Assembly: GCF_025766255.1 (NCBI RefSeq)
Contig: NW_026516794.1
Coordinates: forward strand, 51,959-115,958
DNA length: 64,000 nucleotides
Source of the DNA: Zychaea mexicana
Taxonomy: Eukaryota; Mucoromycota; Mucoromycetes; Mucorales; Lichtheimiaceae
Reading direction: 5' to 3'
Shown here: positions 45,851-55,423 of the stretch, piece by piece
Layout: every line of letters starts with the position of its first letter
Numbering within the stretch: position 1 is the first letter of the stretch
The notes under the pieces: model-generated
Databases searched by the model: none
What the model was told of the DNA's origin: nothing
Seen by the model: the letters and a program-made list of their open reading frames with translations, nothing else
Program-made: the position numbers and the translations under genes

Positions 45851-46505
45851 TAGTGGAATATTGTTAAAATAGATGAAGAATAGAGGGTGTATTTTTCTTT
45901 CGATACTTTTATTACTTTATGAAAGTGACAGTTTCCTTTTATATCGATCCGAGCGAGCCACTACGGAGGCCTTTCCATCGGAGAAGCCACTACCAAAATT
46001 GGAGGCCTCCGAGAAGCCCTCTTTTGGAAGGAGAACGGAAAATGTATTTTCCATTGCTACATTAGGGTATAGTGTTCTCTGTTCGGAGCGAAATGAGAGC
46101 AACCATAATTACTACTGAAGACAATACTATAGTGCAATGTCGCTGCCCTGACTTCATCCAACGAGGTTCAACATGCAAACGCATGTATTTGCTTAATAGG
46201 GTAGAAAATGTTTCCTTGCCACCTGTGCACCGGTCATCTGCTGTCCCCACTTCCACCGCTACAGAAACAGAAGCAAGCCCATCCCAAGAAGAGCTGTTTC
46301 AGCAATTTTTGGAAAGGTATATAATATATATGATGTGCGCTATCCATATTGTTACTAACTTTGTAATAGATTCCAGGTGACCTTCCAGAAACTATCCGAG
46401 CAAGCAGATAAAGTTAATGCAAGTAACTATATGCCCATTGCTGCCCGTTACATTAACCAAGTCTCCCAGTCTCTTGAGACTTCATGGTCAACATCAACGA
46501 CTTAG

Positions 46506-47167
46506 GAGCACAACACATCTAACGAAACAAACCACCAAAGTCGATTTTAATATTTATATAAATATATAACTTGGCCGCTTTTATTTCAAGTTGAGGACTT
46601 CGTTATTTTCTCCCTCCATGTGTCGACTTAGCGTTTTTTCTTATATCTGGTGACTACTTAAAATTTTTCAGATCCACGGAAAATTCAAGTCTTGCACACA
46701 AAATAATGATATGAGTATATAGCAACGAGACGAATCAAGGTGCGGCATGAATACAGATGTAGGGGGTCTATGAACTTTTCTGTTTAAGCAAAACATTGTG
46801 ATGCCAGCATTATTAAAAAACACAACAGAAATCCCTTTCCCTATTGTGGGACCATCTATCTAGGTTGCCTTTTTACTGTGTCGCCTGGCTATCCTAGTAT
46901 GTTTTCGTTATCACATACATTCGTCGAACTAAATCTTTATTGACTTTTGATCTTCAGTAAGAGCAACCATAGGCAAGGATAAGACTAATGCTTTTGTATT
47001 CTTATGACATTTCACAACTTGTATATGAACGATACAAACTCTTATATCACTTCTCATATGGATGTTGGATTAACATCACAAGTCTGATTCGTTGGTCATA
47101 TTGCTTGGAATCATGGCGTAACCGATTAGTAGCCAGCTACATATAGAACGTACCTTTGCTTATTAAA
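46506..47167. other. Non-coding spacer after MULE-1
   Basis: Presumably includes the 3' end of MULE-1; no terminal inverted repeat partner was recognised. No gene. Confidence 0.35.
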
Positions 47168-48690
47168 ATATATAAACTGGTCCCTCCGCTTCGCTTCCGG
47201 ACGATGTGAGCCCCTCCGCTTCGCTGCGTGTCAGCATCTGTCCTCTACGGACCAGTTTACTGGGGCTCTGCCCCAGACCCTAGGTGGGGGCAATGCCCCC
47301 TACCACCCCCCCTTTTACCTTCAAACAATGCTGAAAATTTGTTCTGCTTGACAGGAGTGAGAATGGTGTTTTTTATAATTTTGGTCTTGAAGTCATTGTC
47401 ATCACTGCACTAAAAATGCCTAAAGGCAATACCTCTTTCAGATTAAGATTATGTAGCTGATTACTGTGTCAGTTACTCGAGTTAATGCACTCCGAACTCT
47501 CAGACGATTCATGTCCCATACCCGGGCAATCCTCGCAACTGAACAGATCGTGTTCAGTTTCTTCGTAAAATTTACAGGTCGGAATCTTAGAGGTGGAATT
47601 CTCTTGCTTTTGAAACGGGTATTGGACAATTGTTGAGGTGGAAATTCTGGGACATTATGAAAGGTGTGATTGTTGCACCCTAAACCTAGGCCGTTGTGTT
47701 CGCTCTATCATACTTACTAAAAATGTGATTGTTACACCCTAAAATAAGCACGCTTTGTTCGCTCTACCTACTAAAGATGTGACCGTACACCCTAAACAAA
47801 GCTCGCTTTGCTCGCCCTACTTACTTACCAAAGCAAAGACCCGAAATTCTATTATTTGTTACGATCTAGATGCTTTTGCTAATATGACATTGATAATTAT
47901 ATTTGCAGGACGTTCCCTCCCGCTGACCCTCCCGTTAGGGCGCTGCCCCGCTCTAAACCCGAAGCTCTAAAAGGTGGGGCAGCGACAGCAGGAGAAGTTG
48001 GTGGAGGCGAACTGTTGATCATAGGCACAGGTGATCGTGGCAAGGTAGTAGCTAGAGCGAGTATTGGAGGAGGTTTGTTTGTAATCTTTTCAGCAAAATT
48101 GCATTATCACCAAAAAATTAGTAAGTACACAGTACCGCAGTTGATAGGGTTAAGTGGGCATTCTCTATGATTACGCCTACCGCCTACGATGGGTGCTCGA
48201 GCCACAGATACAAAACGTAGGCGCAAAAGTTTTTACAAAAACGAACTATCTGTAGCTTTGTAAGCAAACTGCTGCAGCAGTAATATTCAAATACACATGG
48301 TTAAAATATGCGTTGCCTATTCTACTGAAACACTGCAAGAATGCACTGGACATGGCTCATTGCGATCCGAGCCACAGTGACAGGCATGATCGGTCGACTG
48401 CTTTGTCGAGAAATGTGCAGAAAAAAATAGTTAGTAAATTTGTAGCTCATCTAGAGCAGTCTGTCAGAATCCCGGCTAACGGTGGAAAATGCTCAACGAT
48501 TTTTACAGAAAGACCTCAAATGTCGTTGATGGCAGATGAAATCAAGTAGTACACCTCTTCGGAACTCATATTGGGAAATGCAATGTGGTAATAGTCTAGG
48601 AAGACGACACAAAGTTGAAGTTTACCCAAGTCTCTCAGGAACGTGTAACGTTAAAAAAGCATGACCGTTACAAAGTGAAATTTCCAAATC
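47168..48690 (-). mobile_element. Internally deleted, non-autonomous Helitron (inverted copy)
   Basis: The plus strand 47168-47965 is the reverse complement of 21830-22550 (3' region with the palindromic block), and 47966-48690 is the reverse complement of about 16340-17043 (5' region with the first zinc-knuckle exons). The junction at about 47965 removes some 4.8 kb relative to the first copy, including all of the Rep/helicase gene. Identity is roughly 80-85% by eye. It could only move with a helicase supplied from elsewhere. Confidence 0.85.
47663..47825. repeat. Tandem repeat of about 55-65 bp, 3 units
   Basis: ACACCCTAAA followed by GCTTTGTTCGCTCTA-like sequence and a CTTACTAAA-like spacer repeats three times inside the deleted Helitron. 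The full Helitron has a single unit near 21940. Confidence 0.65.
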
Positions 48691-48996
48691 TGGATTTTAG
48701 CTGGGATTAAAATCGTAAGCACCCTTCCCTATTTAATAGAAGATGGGAATTTGTCAACCCAAAACGGTACCTACAGTGCTATCCACAGCAGCTGAACGTA
48801 TTGAAGTTCACTATGAAAATCTGTCAGTATTCTAGCAAAAACATAAGAATTAATTAAACCCTGGCCATAGTGAAAAAGGGAGCGAGCGAGATATCTATTG
48901 TTTTTGTCGTTCTTCCTGCAATATTGGGAACGTCACTATAGGGATGAATTATTACTTGTTAGGTGGTCATTTATAAAATTATTAGACACTCTTTAC
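48691..48996. other. Non-coding spacer
   Basis: Between the Helitron 5' end and the unknown gene. A further exon of that gene could lie here, but none is supported. Confidence 0.35.
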
Positions 48997-50093
48997 CTCC
49001 AGATGGTCTTGCAGGACCAATAAAGGAAATAGTTCCCGCTTTCAACGCCTCGAGCAACTCATGTTTATCACATTGCATAGCATTAGGCTTCTTGAGAGGG
49101 TCAGATCCGAAATCCCAACCCTTGATTTCTACCTGCCATTGTGTATGGCGATAGTGATTCTCAAATCCTTCCACTTTACGGAACTTAGACCATTGAACCT
49201 CCATCTTCGTCATGCCACGCACCACTAACAAAATAAACACGAAGAATAAATATACCAGAGGGATATCTTAATAAGTAGTATGATAATACCTTTGATCAGG
49301 TCTTAGGTTAGGTTCGAGATTTGACCATTCAGTTCATTAGCATGGCATGTATATTTAGGACCTAGTAACTTGTGGTTAGCTATCATGTTGCATAGAGAGT
49401 AAAAAACATTTATCATTACCACGCTCATCTTGATCATCGATGTGGCCTTCAAGAAATATACTTATAATTAGAGATTTGTATGTCTACCGAATCAGAAACA
49501 TTATTTATATATACCTCTCTTCCTGGTCAATCGCTTGTTGAAGAGACTGGGCCATCTTTGATCCATTGCTCTATGGCCAGCTGTAACAGTAACATAAATA
49601 AATCAAGCAATACTTTATAATCTATAAACTTGAAAATGTACCTGGCGAAGACATCGGGGCCATTTCCATGTAGTCTTCTTCAGGCGAGTTCAAAAGAAGC
49701 GAATACTCGATACCAAATTTGGTATTCATTTCGCCCAAGACCTTGCGCAGCAAACGGCGATAAGCCTTGAGGTGTTGCGTCCTGCCATCGATAAAAACGT
49801 TCATTTCGAAGGCTTTCTTCTTCAGGTCAGTCATGAGCGTTTCGTCCTTCTTTATGGTGTCGTAGGCCGACTTCAAAACCGGATCAGCAGCACCCATAGC
49901 AGCTAATCGATCACCTGTAACGAAGCTGCCCCAATCTGTAAATTTGTTTATTAGCACTAATTTATCATTTTGTACGTGTACGACTGACATTGCTTTTCCT
50001 CTGGGCTGCCATTAGTAACCAAGTGTATGAAGGCCTGGTAAGTGGTCGTTTCTCGAACGAATTTTGAAGGAACATTTGTTTGTTGCACGTCCA
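48997..50093 (-). CDS. Unknown multi-exon protein
   Basis: ATG at 50093 (MDVQQTNVPSKFVRETTTYQ) runs to GSPEEKQ. An intron (GTCAGT donor, TTACAG acceptor) leads to exon 49935-49642 (DWGSFVTGDRLAAMGAADPV, later FEMNVFIDGRTQHLKAYRRL, LLLNSPEEDYMEM). Short exons near 49560 and 49440 are less certain (MAQSLQQAIDQEER, GHIDDQDERG). The exon at 49224-48997 reads VRGMTKMEVQWSKFRKVEGF, then VEIKGWDFGSDPLKKPNAMQ and FIGPARPSGG, ending at a GTAAAG donor. The 3' part is therefore missing or beyond 48997. The long exons are stop-free and well composed, unlike most of the window. No family recognised. Confidence 0.5.
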
Positions 50094-50180
50094 TGATCTA
50101 TTTCAGCGATTAAAAGTTGTTATGGTGTGCTATAATTACTTTATTCGATTTTTTTGGACTGGGATTGGCAATGAGCTAGT

Positions 50181-50263
50181 GCTCAAAATTAGCCGAGGAT
50201 GCAGAGGCAGTCACCGCCTCGGGCTTCAAGGGCCTTCTGCCTGTGCAAATTTTATTATTGCTT
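50181..50263 (-). repeat. 83-bp dispersed repeat, copy 2
   Basis: The minus strand reads GCGGAAAGCAATAATAAAAT, then TTGCACAGGCAGAAGGCCCT and the same hairpin as 32432-32514. It starts inside the end of the exon at 50266-50432. Confidence 0.6.
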
Positions 50264-50265
50264 TC

Positions 50266-50432
50266 CGCTCGCCGGAGCATACAACATAGTTGCCACGGGT
50301 GTTCCATTCTTGAATTGATCAAAGGTATCAAAAAATCCTGATGTAAGGGTATTAGCCCTACGGCCGGCCAATGGAGCTTGAGAAGCAGTTTGCGATGAAG
50401 AGTTTAAGCCAGTACGTTCAGCGTTGTTGGAC
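50266..50432 (-). CDS. Possible upstream exon or short ORF
   Basis: MSNNAERTGLNSSSQTASQA, then RRANTLTSGFFDTFDQFKNG and TPVATMLYAPASGKQ. Stop-free and protein-like; ends where the 83-bp repeat begins. It may be the first exon of the gene at 48997-50093 or a separate gene cut by the repeat. Confidence 0.35.
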
Positions 50433-50639
50433 ATGTCGGAATGTAGTAGGTTCTTATAAAAATATGAAGTTAAAGATGGAAATGTGGTGTACGTAGTTGA
50501 TGATGAATTGTTGTGATAAATGTGGGTTGTGGATAGATAATAAAAGAAAAGAGGTAAAAATAAAAGACAATATGAAATACAGTGAGAGTCAAATATGAGA
50601 TGATTTCTATTGAATGAACTCACAACCCTTTATATACTA

Positions 50640-51223
50640 TTGAAGATGCTGTCTAGGCTTCCGTTTGGATGAACTGATGAATGGATCGCAGACATGCAGG
50701 ATTTCAGATGTTGCGAAGATGAAGAAGGATGGGAAGGTTGAGTTTGGCGGTCAAGATAATGGACGTTGTCTTCTGATTATAAAGAGTCATTATGCCTTGA
50801 TCAGTGTGTTCCTTGTTTAGTGAAGTCTCACCTTTGTCAGTGCTGGGATTGGTATCTGCTCTTTGATAGGTACAACGCGCTCAGCTCAGATAAACTAGAT
50901 AGAAACGAAGCTGACTCAATTGTGATCCATGTTTGAGAGATTATCGATATTGGATTGAAACGAAGTACTGATAATGGTTGGTCCTGAGTTATTCTCGATT
51001 GTGATCCATGTTTGAGAGATTATCGATATGGTATATGGACTTCATGCTGTGGTCAATATAGGCTGCAGCCAAGATACACTATGCATGAATTGCTGACTGT
51101 TTTTAACGTTTTCTATACAGATATCATATAAATAACATTACTTATTTAACGTCAATGTGTGTCCTAAAATATAAAATTACTCTTTATTCATAGTTCGAAA
51201 ATCACCCTTATGAATCTCCAACA
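50640..51223. other. Non-coding region with a 32-bp direct repeat
   Basis: The 32-bp sequence starting ATTGTGATCCATGTTTGAGA occurs at 50919-50950 and exactly again at 50998-51029. Near 51226, TTTCCGAC/GTCGGAAA motifs cluster. No gene. Confidence 0.6.
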
Positions 51224-52900
51224 TTACCAACGTCGGAAATCATTTACGACCCATTTCCGACACTGTCGGAAAAAGGGGCCATCGGAAATGCCAGCACTGG
51301 TGGAATCAGAGTCATAATCAATATGATCAAGTAACCCATCATCTCTGTAATCAGCAAGATCAACAAAACTCATGCTATCTTGACCACTGTTTTCCTCTGA
51401 GTTAGAACTATGATATCTTGAGTAATCACCAGGCGCTCTTGTAGGCAAATCAGTAGCAATATCCTCATGGTTAACAGAAGTAGTAGAAGTACTACCCTCT
51501 TCAAACTGAATATCACTCAAGCCTTGTAAGAGGGATTGCCACTGGTTCTGATGCTTACGGCGCCATAAGAACTCTAAGAGTTTCCAAGGACAAGCATCAA
51601 TAGTACGTTTTACAGCTGTCCAAAATCCTATTACAAAAAAAGTAAGTCTAAGAAGATAAGAAAGCAAAAATCAATAAAGAGAATATTATACCTTCAATCA
51701 TATTGGAGTTGAAAAGCTGATCGCCATCTGTATTCCCTCTGCTGTAGTTTACTGTGGCAAAACCAACATCATGATTTACTGCTACATGATCATATCCCAA
51801 CTGGCACAACCTCATATAAGGACGATGGCAGTCTGAAATGATTCTTGTACTAGGACGGACATATTGTTGGATTAATGGAATCAATGTATCAGCTGTTCTA
51901 TATGGAACAATACAAAGAAAGGCCTTTCCTACTTGACCAGACCGGTTTTCTACCATCCCAAAGACCCAAACACGTAGAACTGGATGGCCACGATGGTAGT
52001 TGTTCTTGCCAAACTTGCTCTCATCAATCTGTATCTCGGTTACACTAGGTCCACCTAATAAAAACTTTTAGTTTCTTTTAAATTAAGGAAGAAAAGAAAA
52101 ATATAAACTTACCCAAAGTAATATCATCATCTGTAATATCATTATCTATGATCTGGTAAACATCAAAGATGATCTGTGCAACTGTACGGCGGCCAAGTTC
52201 CGTCACCTTTGTCAAAGCCTTTGTAATATCTAATAAACTAAAAGAGACAGAATAAGTCAACGAGACCCGATAGGAATTAAAACTGGCTTATTATGATAAC
52301 AAAAGTTCTCACTATTTAAAAGAAATGGCTTATCCTCAGCAACTATGATACCACAGCGTGTGCATTGAACGAATGAATTGATGTTATAAATCAATCATAT
52401 AGGATTAAGTAATGTATGATGCATAAGTAAAAGGTACATCCGGGTAAATGCCTCAGATAGTAGCTATTGTGAATTACGTGATCCCAATAATGACGACTTC
52501 TTCCTGAGCATAGCTGATTGGTGTCTCACTAAGATGTGTATGAATAAAGAAATGTCCGCACAAGTGAGGTTATGAGGGAAATAACAGCAATCGTTAATGA
52601 CCGATTAAAGAATATGTGTTATTGATCATGTTGGATACAACAGCCTTTACCGAATTACCAGCAATAAAACCATGTAGGGTCTATAGGATATCATGTAAGT
52701 CTGCCTTCCTACTATGGAAGTATGACCCCTTGCTAACAGATTTTGTAGCCCTATTACAATAGGCTTTTGTGCAGCGCCATCTAGGATGTTTTTGACTTGG
52801 AGGCCAGGTAATATGCATCTCAGAGCCATTATCACAGTACATTGTTTCATTGAAGGCACCATTTTTGACCAGAAAGCTATTTCAAAACTATTTATCATAT
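51224..52900 (-). CDS. Merlin-2: ISXO2/IS1595-like transposase
   Basis: Zinc-ribbon-like start (HPRWRCTKAYCNRATKSVSK, then GSYFHSRKADLHDIL), ALTKVTELGRRTVAQIIFDV, then VTEIQIDESKFGKNNYHRGH (first acidic pair DE), VRPSTRIISDCHRPYMRLCQ and LFNSNMIEG (catalytic Glu), then FWTAVKRTIDACPWKLLEFL. Introns lie near 52060-52110 and 51635-51688; the latter falls exactly after NMIEG, as in Merlin-1. The tail is acidic/Ser-rich with no Gln tract. A TAG after HDIL and frame breaks between 52270 and 52650 damage the 5' part, but the catalytic core is intact. Confidence 0.8.
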
Positions 52901-54218
52901 ATTACTTATAAATAAAAATAAAGTGAAACCCTCAGGAGATAGCATCACTAAGCTTTGCAATCAACTTGGCAAATCTCCTTATAGAAGGGAATTGGTTATT
53001 AGGGTGGGTAAAAGACATGGTATAATAAAAATGGATAAAGTTGAGGAAGATGAGATATTGGTTGGAAAAATTATACTTGGTCCTTTTTATATTCTTACAG
53101 TGTTCTTTTTATTCCCACAGCAATATTATTTAGTAATCAGTATTATGTCATTCTTCTCACACAGATTGATATTTGTCATCTACATTCCCATATATGTCAT
53201 TCTTTTTCCCATATAACAAGGTTTCTTTTTCCCATGTAACAAGGTTCTTTTATAAAATGCAATTATTATTAGTCACTTTTAATGTACTTACTACTGATAA
53301 CTCTTGAGCTTTATATTTTTCTCTAATTGAAATTTCGATCAAATATACCCTTATCCCTTAGATATCATAGTAACGATTACTTATCTTCTAGTATTTCTCT
53401 GAGCTCAACACATCTCGCTATAATATAGCTTTTAGTAGTATGTTTCTGTAGCTATTAAACCTAGTTATATAAAACTTCAAATTTTAAAAAATGTGAACTT
53501 TTACAAAAGCTGACCTCTTAGCTTCAAATGGCTGGTTCTCTTGCAATTTCTGCGCTGTGGCTTAGAGAAATGGAGATATAAAAATTCAGATATTGAACTA
53601 TATATAGGTACAATGTGAGGTCCGATGCGTGACTCTATCTATAATTAGAGGGGGTACCTATATTGCTCATTAGCTGACAGGAGCATCGTAAGTTTTCTCT
53701 CCATTACTATTCTTCTATGGTCCTTTCAAACATTTAGTAGGCTTGAATACTAACGTTTTTCAACGCCATTTGCTCCTCTATATGTTGCCCATGTCTCCTT
53801 TTCATTACAGAGGCCTATATCTACTTGACCGGTCATTACAAAACTGTATATGATGCTAGTAGCAGTACTTGAAGGTAAATATTGAATGTCATTTTTAATA
53901 TGCTTCATCTCTTTCTCTATTACTACTGTTCTTCTTTATGTTGTGTCCCATTCAGTCTCCATCTGCACATTACGATCCACCCATCGGGGGTTAATCCTTA
54001 ACTGTAAAACCTTACAAGGCTTTATTAATCAAGGATATATCATTGTTTAACTATGTTTAGGAAAAAATAATAAAATTATATTATAATTTTTTTATTTTTT
54101 AAACTTTTAAATTTATTTTTTTAACTTTTTTTTAATTCTTTAAAAGGTTAAGGTTTTACATAAACCTTTTTAAACCTTTTAAAGTGTTATATCTTTTTAT
54201 AATCAAATTAACACGGGC
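52901..54218. other. Non-coding AT-rich region
   Basis: No supported gene. From 54040 to 54200 it is almost pure A/T with homopolymer runs. Confidence 0.4.
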
Positions 54219-54288
54219 TAAGAGGTACGACGACGCCCAGTTCATTTTAAAATCAATAAAGTTAGATTTTTAATTGAACGCTTGACAG
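54219..54288 (-). repeat. Inverted copy of the CTGTCAAG MITE end
   Basis: The reverse complement matches 12891-12963 at roughly 88% (CTGTCAAGCGTTCAATTAAA, then CTAACTTTATTGATTTTAAA, then TGAACTGGGCGTCGTCGTAC). It is followed by TA at 54289-54290. The opposite end was not found. Confidence 0.55.
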
Positions 54289-54290
54289 TA

Positions 54291-55423
54291 TTAAGAATAA
54301 TAAATAAAATTGTGGTTTACCACATAATTTATTAATATGATTTAATACTCATCCTGCCTTGATGTCTCACTTCGTTGCATCTTGCTCTCCTTTCTTTACC
54401 ACTAACCAATATAGCATACTTCAATTACAATAGAACTTTCCCCCTTTTGATTATCTCGATTGCTTGTATAAATTATGTCAATGATCATACAATAATAAAA
54501 TTAGTTCATCCAACCATACCGTAAATAGTTATATACTATTCAAATCAATTAGACAGACCATTTAGTCATCGTCATTCTATTATAACTACACCTACCTACA
54601 CACTAAGATATGCATATGCGGACCTCTGTAAAGAAATCAGCTGCACATAATATCCAGTCCATATGTAATGCAATAAAGAACCTAACCACGACTACATATA
54701 TGATATGAGCGACCCCCATGCATAAGCTATATATCATACTCTTTTAACAGTGTGATAGCTGTAACTTACTTGGTTTTTACGAAAATATCACCTTGCTCAA
54801 AAATAGGGTGATATGAATCTGCTACCCTTGTTATCACCTAGATATCACACTGTTTTTCAGCTAATGATATATCCCTCTACACGCAAAACCCTTATGTCCA
54901 CCCCATTTTAACAGAGGGGAGTCCCCCCCAAAACCGAAAATTTTAAACTCCAATTTCAGAGTCACGGCGTGTGGTGCGTCAGTGCTGCGAGTGGCGCCTT
55001 TTATTCACAAACTGCAAAAAAAAAGAAGTACTGGTCATTAACAATCAATACATAATCACTAAGAAAAGACATACACGGTCATTGAAGATAAGTGCTTGGA
55101 GCCAAGTTAGAAATGCCATTGAATAGAATGGAGAACAATTTGACAGCAGACACCTGAAAAAAAAACAAAGACGAAGGGAAAAGACAACAACAAAGTACTG
55201 GCGGGACAAAGCACGGATCCTTTTACAAACACACTGACGATTCTACTGCAAAGATCTCAACACAAGATGCAGTAATGGAATGGCCATTTGAAGCAGGGGA
55301 CGATCCAAGGGTTAAAGAGAAGAAAAGGGGGACAAAAAGTTCAAAGCTATATACTATGAAGGAGCTTTGCTTAACCGCCGGTCTCTTGAGATCTCGCTCT
55401 TAGGCATCGTGCATTTTGACGTA
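54291..55423. other. Non-coding region
   Basis: No gene or RNA recognised up to the left end of MULE-2. Confidence 0.4.

Larger units (their letters stand above)
42945..46104. mobile_element. PIF/Harbinger element, 3160 bp, complete
   Basis: Perfect 31-bp terminal inverted repeats at 42945-42975 (GGTTGCTCTCATTTCGCTCC...) and 46074-46104, flanked by ATA on both sides (42942-42944 and 46105-46107), the 3-bp target duplication of the superfamily. It carries a Myb-like gene on the plus strand and a DDE transposase on the minus strand, the standard convergent two-gene layout. Confidence 0.93.
40793..46505 (+). pseudogene. MULE-1 (Mutator-like) transposase, split by a Harbinger element
   Basis: N-terminal FAR1/FLYWCH-like part (FQKWIEDEEKRMACKFVSKT, later LPCGCTASIKVRS), then catalytic motifs GTVCLDSTHGTC (first Asp), CIMIDNSDTEMAG (second Asp), LICHWHIKRAWRKNV and NTNNYVESWH. 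The gene runs to FTNPENDSY at about 42940, where the Harbinger element begins, and resumes at 46105 with ITTEDNTIVQCRCPDFIQRG, a SWIM finger (C-x-C-x(n)-C-x-H-like, here CKRM for CKHM). It ends QSLETSWSTSTT at 46505. Stops after GRNA (TAA), FMSN (TAG) and others, plus a one-base insertion before FTNPEN, make it inactive independently of the insertion. Confidence 0.8.

Noticed and set aside
12891..54288. A single 41-kb giant transposon bounded by inverted repeats
   Set aside because: A nearer matching end with its own TA exists at 13270, and no single coding system spans the interval. Kept only as a low-ranked finding.
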